A stretch of DNA of 64,000 nucleotides from Cinclus cinclus (taxonomy: Eukaryota; Chordata; Aves; Passeriformes; Cinclidae): positions 4,386,098 to 4,450,097 of the forward strand of contig NC_085073.1 in NCBI RefSeq assembly GCF_963662255.1. Direction: 5' to 3'. Positions 27,900-37,838 of the stretch are shown in pieces. The notes beneath the pieces are model-generated. The model was given only the letters and a program-made list of their open reading frames with translations. It did not search any database and had not been told where the DNA came from. Both the position numbers and the translations under genes were made by a program. Each line of letters opens with the position of its first letter. Position 1 is the first letter of the stretch.

Positions 27900-30800
27900 A
27901 TGGCGGCTCGGCCTAGGCCCGGCCCGGTGCTGTCGCTGTCGCTGTTCCCGGTGCTGTTCGCGCTGCTCTTGGTGGCCGCCACCGCCCGTCCGGGCTTCGC
28001 CAAGCCCCGCGTGTACCTGAGCAGCTGGGCCGTGCGGGTGGCGGCGGGGATGCGGGACGCCCGGGCCCTGGCCCGCCGGCACGGGCTGCTCTACCTGGGC
28101 CAGGTGCGGCCTGGGCGAGGAAGGCGGGCCCAGCCCACCCCGTGTGCCCCTGGCCCGACCTTCTTGCTCGTACCCGTCCTGTGTCGCCATTGTTTGTCCT
28201 CTTCGCCTGTCCCATGGGCAGGGACATCTTCCATTAGACCAGGTTGCTGTCCCCCGTCCAACCTGGCCTCGAACACTTCCTGGGAATCTGGGAATCCTGT
28301 GCCAGTGTGTCCCCCACCCTCAGAGCAAACGGCCTGTGAGCGTGCAGGGCTGAGCGAGGGACCCCCCAAGGGCACACACCCCCTCCTCAGGACACCATTC
28401 TGTCTCCAGGTGACACTTTCTGCTGGTCCTGCACTACAGCTCATCTTAAATTCACTGTTCTGACCTCCATGACCCACGTGGGGCTGGCACCAGTGTCCTC
28501 TAGAAGAGCTCACAGCAGGTTTTGTGCCCGCAGGTAATGGAGGGAGAGCCCTTCTATCACTTCAGCCACCGTGGCACCAGGCAGAGAGCCCTGAGCAGGC
28601 ACTGGGGGTGGCACATGCGGCTCACCAGAGACCCCCAGGTAGGGAGGAGGGCACAGGGAGCTGGGGGGCAGCTGTGGGCAGGCACTGCCTGGCACCCACA
28701 GCGCTGCTCCCTGCCCAGGTCCTGTGGTTTGAGCAGCAGATGCTGAAGAAGCGCTCGAAGAGAGGCACGGGCATGGTGCCCACGGATCCCTGGTTCCCCA
28801 AGCAGTGGTACATGGTGAGACCAGGCTGCTTCCCCTCCTAATCCTCCCCCAAATCATGGGATGGAAGGGACCACTTTGGGGCATCCGGTGCCACCTCCCT
28901 GCTCAGCACAATCCCAGAGCACAGGACTGCATCTGGATTGTTCTGGGCTGTCCCCAGAGAGGGAGACTCCACAGCCTCTCTGCTCTCTGTTCAGGGCTTG
29001 GGCACTGCACACTGAAGAAATTCTTCCTCCTGTGCAGGGGGAATTCCTGGGATCAATCCCTGCCTGTTCCTCTGGTGCCATTGCTGGGCCCTGCCCTGAC
29101 ACAGGGACACCCAGGGCTGAGGGCCCCTGCCAAAGTTGAACAGATGCTCCAGTCCCTCCCTCAACTGCGTGACCCTCCACTGGACCCACTCCAGGAACTT
29201 AATATCCTGAGGAGCCCAGAGCTGGACACTGCACCCCAGAAGTGCTTCCCAGGCCTGAGCAGAGGGGCAGGATCCCTCCCTGACTGCTGGCAATGCCCTT
29301 CCCAGTGCCCTGCCGAGACATAAACCAAGCTAATGCTGGCAGTGATGAGGCAGCAAGAGTCCTCCAAGGTGACCCCGGGCTGCCCATCAAATTTAATCTG
29401 TTTTCCAGAACAACGATGTCCATCCCGACCTGAACATCCTCACAGCTTGGAGCAGAGGCTACACAGGGATGGGGGTGGTGCTGACTGTCCTGGATGATGG
29501 GCTGGAGAAGGATCATCCCGACCTGGCTGCCAACTACGTAACTATGGGGGGGGGGGGGGTGCAGGGACCAGTTCCTTCAGGGAGGGTGGAGTCAGTGCCT
29601 TCATCCCACCCCCGATTTGTGCAGTGGGAGCTCTGCCTCTCCAGGTCTGAATCCAAGGTTTGGAGTCTCCTTCAGTGGAATCTCACACTGAGGAAATGTT
29701 AGAACTTGCACACGCACCAGAGCCCCCGAAATAGGTGTAATTACAGCAAGCTGCAAAGCCAGTAAAGCTGGTAAACACTCCTGTGCTCCATGGGGAAGGA
29801 AAGGCAATCCTGGGTGTTTATAACACCACTGTTTCCGTGGGTTGTGTGGTTCCTCTCTGTGTGGCCAGCGAGGGTCACCCTTGGGTGACTCGACATGCTG
29901 GGCTCTGTCAGGGAAACAGCAAAGCTGTGCTGCTCTCACCCCTTTCTGCAGAATCTCAGAGTCACTGCAGATCGTCAGGTCCAAGCTGTGCCCGATGCCC
30001 ACCTTTGTCACCAGCCCAGAGCACCAAGTGCCACCTCCAGGGGTGGCTACTCGCACCCTCCCTGGGCAGACCGTTTCAGTGCTCGACCACCCTTTCCATG
30101 AGGAAATTCCTGCTCATGTCCCACCTGGCACAGCTTGAAGCTGTTCCCTCTTGGCCTGTTGTCCCCTGAGAGCACAGCCTGACCGCCCCATGGCTGTCCC
30201 CTCCTGTCAGTGAGTTGCGCAGAGCCTCAAGACCCACCCTGCTCCTACTTTTCTCCAGGCTGAGCCCCTTCCCAGCTCCCTTCCCTCTCAGGACTCGTTT
30301 TATCTCCAGCTCCCAGTGCAGTTGGGCACGAAGGGGCCCCGCTGTCCCCCCGGGCTGGCAGGCAGGCCCCTCGGCATTGCCAGCACCGGGCTCAGTGCCA
30401 GGCTGTCACAGCCCTGCCCAGGCCCTTTGGCTCATGCCCGTGCCTCGTTCTGTAACAGGACCCGCTGGCAAGTTACGACTTCAACAGCAACGACCCCGAT
30501 CCGCAGCCCCGATACGGCGACGGGGACAACAACTGGTGGGTTCTGCCCAGCTCCCCACCCTGGGGAGGGTTCGTCTCTGAGGGGGGAGCTGGAGCTGTCC
30601 CAGGCCCCCCACCCCTCACAGGGTCACTCTGTCCCCCCCAGGCATGGCACACGCTGTGCAGGGGAAGTGGCAGCTGTGGCTAACAATGGGATCTGTGGTG
30701 CAGGCGTTGCTTACAATGCCAGAATCGGAGGTGAGATGTTGCTCCTGTGGGAGAGAAGTTGGAAATCAGGTCCAGGCTGCTGTGGGAATGCAGGAGCCCA

Positions 30801-33800
30801 GGTGGGGCTGCTCTAGGCTTTAGGGGTGTCCAGGGTGCTGCAGTGTTACCCCACACCAGACTCAGCTCAGCCCAAACAGGCAGCAGGGCAAGCTTAGGCT
30901 CCGCTGTGGAACTGAGGGTGGCAAAGGGGGTTAAAAGCTGGGAGCTCTCCCTGGGCTTAATTACAAAAGGCTTAACGAGGAGCTTTGGGAAGCAGCTCAT
31001 GGGCACAGACCCGAAGGGGCCTGATCTCCTTAGGGCAGGGTCATGTGAAAGCTGGGGGGGACTGGGGCGGACTAGAGGGGCTTGGCCAGGTGCTCCCATG
31101 CCCTGCCCTCGGTGTGGCACGTGCGTGGCTCCCATCCCCTCGGTGCCACCCCAGTGCCTGTCCTCAGGCGTGCGGATGCTGGACGGTTCCATCATGGACA
31201 TAGTGGAGGCTCAGGCCCTGAGCCTGCAGCCCCAGTACATCCACATCTACAGCGCCAGCTGGGGCCCCGAGGACGATGGAAAGACGGTGGATGGGCCGGG
31301 GGTCCTGGCTGAGGCTGCTTTCCACAGAGGAGTCCTCCAGGTAAACCCAGCCCTGGTCTCGGGGTCCACAGGGACACGGGGACAACCCTGCTCACCCCCA
31401 TCTGCTCTTCAACAGGGACGGGGTGGGCTCGGCTCCATCTTCATCTGGGCCTCAGGCAACGGCGGCATCAACTATGACAACTGCAACTGTGATGGCTACA
31501 CCAACAGCATCTACACCGTGTCTGTGGGCAGCGTGCTGGGGGACGGGCAGCGGCCCCGCTACGGCGAGGGCTGCCCTGCCATCCTCACCACCACCTACAG
31601 CAGCAGGACCACCAGCAAGGTGCAGATTGTAAGTGCCACAAAAACTCCGCCAGAGCCGCAGCTCTGGGGCAGACACAGATCCCAGCATGGGCTGGGCTGG
31701 TCCCAGTCTGCCTTAGCTTGGTGTCTGTGTAGAGCTCAAAGAGACCCAAAAAGGAGAATTTGCTGAAGGTACCCAACTCCAGGCGGCTTTTTTGGAATCA
31801 GTGCTGAGACCCCCCTGTTCCCCCCAGGTGACCACCGACCTGCACCACCGCTGCACAGACAAACACACCGGCACCTCCGCCTCGGCCCCGCTGGTCGCGG
31901 GCATGGTGGCCCTGGCACTGGAGGCCAAGTAAGTGACACTGAGACAGAGGGACACAATCCAGGGGTGAGAAAGGGGAGGGATAACAGGAAGGTTGGGGTG
32001 CAGAGTTGTGGCCTTCCCCCATGGCCAGGGGAGAGCAGGAGGGTTTGTCCTCTGGAGCTCTTCACTCCCATTTTGGCACTGAAGGAGGTTTTGGGGGAGG
32101 ATCAGTTGCTCTACCCACCCCAGAAGAGCCAAATCTCCCTGTTAAAAATCAACCCAGACCTCTGTCCCCACATCCCTTCTTCCTTCCAGCCCAGCCCTTA
32201 CCTGGCGTGACCTGCAGCACCTCATCATCAGAGCCTCCAAGCCCGCACACCTGCAGGCAGAGGACTGGGCTGAGAACGGCGTCGGGCGCAGGGGTGAGTG
32301 CAGGGCTCAGCCCCTCCAACACCTTTCAGCAGCCTCTGGTGCCCGGGTGACACTGAGGGGCTCATGGGTCCCTGTCTTGGGTGGCACCTTTGTCCCAGTG
32401 AGCCACTACTACGGCTACGGGCTGCTGGACGCGGGGCTGCTGGTGCAGGCGGCCACCACGTGGGCAGGGACTCGGCCTCAGGAAAAGTGTTCGGTCCAGG
32501 CCATTCAGGTCCCCAGGTAAGGGACAGTGACCCCAGGCCCAGCCTCTCATGGGCTGGTGGGCTCTGCCTAACTCTCCACACTGGGGGGGGGGGTCATCTC
32601 TGGTGGGGCTGGGGCTGCCCCGAGCCCCTCACCCCTCACAGGGTCAACTCCATCATCCCCCACCCCCTCCCCAGGCAAGGCACACGGTGTGTAGGGGAAG
32701 TGGCAGCTGTGGCCACCACAGGCACAGGGACCCAAAAAGTGCTGCACGGGACCTGCTGTGCTTGGAGGTCACAGGGGAGGGCAGGTTGCCCATGGCAATC
32801 CATGGGCATGCCCATGCCCTCACCTGCAGCTTGTCCTCGACAGGGACATCGGCTCCAGGCTCACCATCTCCACGGATGTCTCCTCCTGCTCTGAGAGCAT
32901 CCTATCCCTGGAGCACGTCCAGGTCCAGCTGTCCCTGAGCTACAGCCGCAGAGGGGACCTGGTGGTGGCTCTGAGCAGCCCCATGGGGACCACGTCCACG
33001 CTGGTGACAGTGCGGTAAGGACAGGGGCGAGCACCGGGGCTCCCACGGCCAGGAGACTCCCACAAAGGGGCTCATTGAGCCAAAACTCCTCTGGAACCCT
33101 GCCACATGGGAATGCCCCTCAGAGCAAGCACAGGGTGGCCCTGCAGGTGACATCCTGCCCCTCCAGGCCGGCACTCTCAGCTCTACTCTCCCCCTCCAGT
33201 CCTTATGACACCAGCCAGGATGGCTACCAGGACTGGACCTTCATGTCCACGCACTTCTGGGATGAGAATCCCAAGGGGATCTGGACCCTCCGGCTGGAGA
33301 ACAGGGGTGATGACAGCAACACAGGTGGGTGTGAACCTCATTTCTACTGGGGTCACTATGTACTTGGTCATTCTTCCTTCCCGCACTTGCATGGGGCCAT
33401 TTGTTGGCTTCTCCTTTTCCACAGGACCTTGTGTTGGCTTTGAGGGTCTCCCCGGCCAGTAGAGGGCCAGGAGCAGGACATAACCCCAAAGCTTCCAGCC
33501 CCATATCCCTCCTGTCCCCAGGCCAGCTGACCAGCTTCATCCTACACCTGCATGGCACGGATGAGGACATGCCAGCCAGGCGTTCTGCAGCCACCACAAC
33601 CGACGAGTGCCTCAAGAGGGATGAGCAGGGAGCCTGCGAGGGTGAGCGAGGTTTTGAGGGGACAGTGACAATTCTCAGCTCCTCAGGGTCTCACTCCAGC
33701 CTCTCTCCACAGACTGTGGCAGCTCCCTGTACGCTCACCACGGTTCCTGCCTGTCCTACTGCCCCCCACACTACTACGGCCGAGCCCAGAGTGCCACCCC

Positions 33801-34101
33801 TCAGGACACTGCCCATGTCTGTGCCAGCTGCCACCCCTCCTGCTACACCTGCCAGGGCGCCTCTGCCAACAACTGCACGTCCTGCCCCTCCGGCCGCACC
33901 TTCGAGGACATCACTCATACCTGCCACCACCCTGCAGAAGGCTCTCCCCGCCCGCTGGGGCTGCGCAGGGACCTGGTGGTTCTCACTGTCCTGGCCTGCA
34001 GCAGCCTGGTGCTGGCAGGGGTGCTGTACCCCACGTACCACAAGGTCCTTCGTGCTGGTAAAGGAGCTCCGTGCTGTCCCCAGGCTGTGAGGAGTGAGTG
34101 A
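27900..34101 (+). CDS. PCSK4: Proprotein convertase subtilisin/kexin type 4
   Basis: Secretory-pathway endoprotease cutting at paired basic residues, known from germ cells. Fifteen exons in phase: 27900-28103, 28534-28638, 28719-28814, 29409-29537, 30459-30535, 30642-30730, 31168-31340, 31416-31628, 31828-31928, 32190-32293, 32399-32516, 32844-33014, 33200-33324, 33522-33641 and 33713-34101; 737 residues (human 755). Signal peptide with [15 protein letters not shown]; autocleavage site KKRSKR before GTG. Catalytic residues Asp164 (LDDG), His205 (HGTRC), oxyanion Asn306 (SGNGG) and Ser379 (GTSAS) are spaced exactly as in furin. Then come the P-domain ([19 protein letters not shown]) and a Cys-rich tail. 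A hydrophobic segment near the C-terminus ([18 protein letters not shown]) could anchor it in the membrane. All key residues are intact. Confidence 0.95.
28195..28335 (-). mobile_element. CR1 LINE fragment (PCSK4 intron 1)
   Basis: Antisense CR1 3'-end sequence: GGGCAGGGACATCTTCCATT, AGACCAGGTTGCT and CCAACCTGGCCT are the classic avian CR1 words. Truncated on both sides. Confidence 0.8.
28850..29395 (-). mobile_element. CR1 LINE fragment (PCSK4 intron 3)
   Basis: Starts near ATCATGGGATGGAAGGGACC, continues through GAAGAAATTCTTCCTCCTG and CCACTGGACCCACTCCAG to GGCAATGCCCTTCCC, the order expected of an antisense CR1 3' region. Diverged and broken up by small deletions. Confidence 0.8.
29935..30315 (-). 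mobile_element. CR1 LINE fragment (PCSK4 intron 4)
   Basis: Antisense CR1 words in order: ATGAGGAAATTCCTGCTCAT, AAGCTGTTCCCTCTTGGCCT and TTCTCCAGGCTGAGCCCC. A weaker CR1-like piece lies just upstream at about 29630-29700. Confidence 0.75.
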
Positions 34102-34160
34102 CACCAGCCTGGGCTGCAGGGACAGCCCGGGACAGAGCTGGGATAGTCCCTGGCTTCTGA

Positions 34161-34166
34161 AATAAA
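34161..34166 (+). terminator. PCSK4: PCSK4 polyadenylation signal
   Basis: AATAAA 60 bases after the PCSK4 stop codon. Confidence 0.9.
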
Positions 34167-35062
34167 GCCGTTGTTGCCTTTTCAGCTGCCCTCCCCAAGG
34201 GTGACTCCCCTTCGCAGTAGCGCCTGGGATGGTCCCACCCCGTGTCCAGCTGTGCAAGGGGACAGCAGTGGTGGCTCCTCCCACACCTCTGGGGACAGGG
34301 ACATTCCCAGAGGGGTCAGGAGCCCTGTGTCCTTTCCCAGGCACAGAGGGACGAGATGTGACATGTCCCCAAACAGCTGCGGCCGTGCAGAGCTCGGCCA
34401 CGAGCCCATGTGGCTTCCAGCAGAGCTGAGGCAGCAGAGGCCAGCCCAGACCCTCTCCAAAGTCCCCAGTTCCTGTTCACCAACGGCTTTAGGCCTTAAA
34501 AAGAGAGGTCCCAGGGTGGCTGCACCCCCAGCCCCTCTGTGCTACGGGGACTGGCAGGGGCACAGTGGCAGCTGTGCCCCAGCACGTGGGACCCATGGCA
34601 CAGGGCAGGGATGGGACAGGGAGAGCTGCCAGCTGGGGCCCTCCCGGGGACACTGCCCCATGCCAGGACCCTGGGGACATGGTTTGTGTGTCCGTCCCCC
34701 CCCCCCCCACCCCCCAACTGTGCTATCCCCAGCACACTGTGTTTGCTCAGCTGAAGAGTTTTGGGAATTAAGGCAGAGCCAGATCTTTCTCCAAGCTTAT
34801 AATGACCCAAGTGAAAACCTTGGCTGGACCTTACAGAGCAGGGAGAGGAGGGAGCCAGGATGGAGCTGTCTCCAAAGGCAGGAGCTCTCCTTAGGGGCAC
34901 CCCCAGCCTCCAGGGATGAGCTGGGATCCCCGAAAACACCAAAGGAAAGTCCTGGGACAACCATCCAGCCCAGTTCCATAGGATGAAGTGCTGGATTCCC
35001 CCAGCACATCTTCCCCATGGCTTGTCCCAGAGGTTTTCCCCTTCCTGCTCCTCCAGGCTGGC
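34167..35062. other. Intergenic, convergent 3' ends
   Basis: Lies between the PCSK4 poly(A) signal and the stop of the CTDSPL2-like gene, so it should hold that gene's 3' UTR. I see no AATAAA on the minus strand for it and no coding exon. A C homopolymer sits at about 34697-34714. Confidence 0.6.
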
Positions 35063-36871
35063 CTAACCCTCAGTGGGCAGCTGGCAGGGCTGGAATTCCC
35101 TCTGGATCTCGGGGCGTACATCCTCCTGCACAGGGAGAGAGGGGATAAGGGAGGGCTGTGCCCAGAGCTCCTGTCCCCTTCCTATCCCCACCCCCACGTC
35201 CTACCGCCTGGCCCAGCTGGCCCAGCGCTGGGATGAGGCGCAGCAGCTCCTCATCCGCAGGGTCCCCAGACCACGGTGGCACCGAGATCCAGTTGGCAGC
35301 CTGGAGGGACAGGGACGAGGTTAGGTCCTGCACACCCACGGTGCTCTCAGGGACTGGGACACCCAAATTCCCCCCGGGGAGCAGCGCTGCCCTACCTGGG
35401 CAGGGAAGCCCTGCATGGTGTGGTCCAGGGCCACCGTCTTGGCCAGGTCCCTGCCCAGACGGGTCAGGTCCTTCCAGTAACAGCCCTGGGAGCAGACACA
35501 ATCCGACTGGGAGAGGCAGTGCCTGGTGGGGAGGCAGAGCCATGAGGGCACTGCCCTGTCACAGAGAGGGTCCCCAGCAGGGCGCTAGCAGCACCATCAC
35601 CTGATCAGCTTCTTCTTGGGGTCCAGCACCTCCAGGAGCTTCTTGGCATAGTCCTTCTTTGCAGTGGTGTAGATAAAGATCTGGCAGAGAGAGGGTGAAA
35701 GTCCCTGCTCAAGTCTCCCCAGGGGTCACCCCATAGAACCCCTCCCCCATGGGCTCTGGTACCTCATAGGTCTTGGAAAGGGTCTCCAAAAACTCCTGCA
35801 CGTGTGGACGCAGCTTCACATGGACCTGGGAGGGAACAGCATCTTGGAAAACCACCAGCACCCCCATCCCAACACCAAGGTGAGCCCCAAGGGGGGGGGT
35901 CAGTGCCCTCAGCAGAACTCCTCACCTACAGGATTTCAGAGCCCCTTCCCTCCATCTACAAGGGACATTGACATGGAGGCCACATGGGGTGGCAGTCAAG
36001 AGCCACATCATCCATGGCCCCAAATCACAGCTCCCCAGCCCCCCCCCCAGACTCAACACCCACTGTCCCACCCCCAAGGTGCACCCACCTTGTAGGATCT
36101 CGCCTGGAAGCTCATGGTGAAGGTGGCCGTGGCATCCTGCTGCCCATGGGTGAGGAGAGAGGAGTAGAGCAGGGTCCCATCCTGGGGACAGGGAACAGGG
36201 TCAGCCCCCAGCCCCAGGCACTGCAGAGCCCCCCTCAAAACCCCCCAGCTCACCAGCTCCAGGACCAGGGTGTGCTGCAACTTGCTCCGGATTTTCCGGG
36301 GACCGGGACCGTCCCTCCCAGGGGTCAGCACCCCAGAGCTCGGCCTGCAGGGGGAAGGCAGAGGGTCAGCACTGCTGGGGGGCTGTTGGACCCCTCCCGC
36401 CATACTGGGGGGCTATAGAGACCCCCCCCATCATACTCACAGGCTGGGGGCCACGAGGACAGCAGGGGATAGATGCTCAACCTTGGAGAGCCCTGAGAAA
36501 TAGGAGCCCTCGGGGCAGGGCAGTGGTGGGGGGCTCTCAGGGTCTGTGGGGCACGGGGGGGGGTCCTGTCAGCCAGGACAGCCCCCCTGCCCCACGCAGG
36601 GATTTCCTCGGGCAGGGACACGCTCACCGCTTTCCCCAGAGCTGGGCGGGGAGGACGAGGGGCCGGGACACTCCTCGGGTCCCTGCCGGACCAGCCGCCC
36701 CTTCCCGGGGGTGGTGGGGGAGCAGGGCACCCGCGCCCACCCCCGCGGGACGCTCTGCCCCTCTCTCTGCCGGCTCTTGGCACAATCACGACCCGCAGCC
36801 CTCGGGGTTGAGAGCCCCGGGTCCTCCCTGGAAGGTTTCTTCGTGCGTGGAGTGGCCCCCAAACCTGCCAT
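35063..36871 (-). CDS. CTDSPL2-like HAD phosphatase, probable pseudo-enzyme
   Basis: Member of the SCP/CTDSPL2 family of HAD-fold serine phosphatases. Nine minus-strand exons in phase: 36871-36628, 36543-36441, 36344-36254, 36181-36089, 35825-35763, 35680-35601, 35522-35396, 35300-35205 and 35125-35063; 319 residues. Residues 1-135 are low-complexity. Family landmarks: HTLVLELDGTLLYSSLL, VHVKLRPHVQEFLE, IYTTAKKDYAKKLLE, KDLTRLGRDLAKTVALD, and EDVRPEIQREF at the C-terminus, which is typical of CTDSPL2. The catalytic motif DxDxT reads E145-L-D147-G-T149, so the phosphate-accepting Asp is Glu. The later DN pair is D258-H259. Lys242 is kept. Exon structure is clean, with no frameshift or stop, so the gene is intact but the enzyme is probably inactive or altered. 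No CTDSPL2 paralogue sits here in human 19p13.3 as far as I know. Confidence 0.83.
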
Positions 36872-37646
36872 GGCTAGGAGCCGGCCCCAAACCCCTCCAG
36901 CAACCCCAAATGAACCGTGGGATGGGGGTGGGAGGGAGCATTTTTATAGGGTGGAGGTACCTTTCCAACCCAAATCACCCCAGAGCACCTGGAATCACTC
37001 AGACTTTACTGGGAACAGCTGGGGAGCACAGAAGGGAGCCCCAGTTGGTCCCAGGGCTCATCTCTGATGTCACCCGATGTGACAAGGACCCTCCCGGGAT
37101 GGCAGCTACCACTCGGGGCACCCCAGGGCCATCGGGACCTCGCTTTGGGGACAATCCCAAAACGAGCTGGGAGGTCTCAGCTTTCCCCTGGCACCAGCTC
37201 CAAACCCACCCCAAGGGAGCGAAGCCCCCCGGGGGTGCCCCAGTGCCCTCGGTCACATCCTGTCCCCACAGGGGCCCCGCGGTGGCCGCCACCAGCCCAA
37301 GGGTTGGGTTACGGGCAGGAGGGGGGTTCTGTCACGGAGGGGGGACACGCTCGGCTCCGCCGGAAGGGAGATAAGCGGGAGGTCCCCGACCCCGGCAGGC
37401 AGAGCCTGGCACACGGCCACGGGGACAGGGACACTCTGCCGGGTGGGAGCTGCGCCTGGGGCTCAGTGCGGGGACACGGAGGAGACCCCCGGCCCACGGG
37501 GACACAGAGGAGATCCCCTGAAGTGGGGGGACACGGAGGAGACCCCTGTTCATGGGGACACAGAGGAGACCCCCCAGAAGTAGGAGGACCCCCTGGACCT
37601 TCGCCAGCCAGCAAGGGACACACGCGGCGAGTGAGGGGATAAGCAA
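36872..37646. other. Intergenic: CTDSPL2-like promoter side
   Basis: Upstream of the CTDSPL2-like start and downstream of the ADAMTSL5 poly(A) signal. No coding exon recognised. At 37470-37580 there are about five imperfect copies of a GGGGACACGGAGGAGACCCC unit. CpG density rises only inside the first exon of the CTDSPL2-like gene. Confidence 0.55.
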
Positions 37647-37652
37647 TTTATT
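37647..37652 (-). terminator. ADAMTSL5: ADAMTSL5 polyadenylation signal
   Basis: AATAAA on the minus strand, about 190 bases after the ADAMTSL5 stop codon. Confidence 0.85.
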
Positions 37653-37838
37653 TTCTGCAAAAATAATAAATTATCACCCCCCCCACACACGCCCCTCGCT
37701 GCCACGTGGACCCCAAGGACGCCGAGATGGATGGGGGTCCATTACGGGGAGGGTGCCTGGGAAGGGTTCAGTGCCCGGCAGGACCTCCCGGTTCACCCTC
37801 GGGGTCCCGCCCTGGGGTGGGTGACACCGGGCGGGGGC

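Noticed and set aside
37664..37669. Plus-strand AATAAA near the ADAMTSL5 end
   Set aside because: No plus-strand gene ends here; it is an AT-rich accident next to the minus-strand signal.
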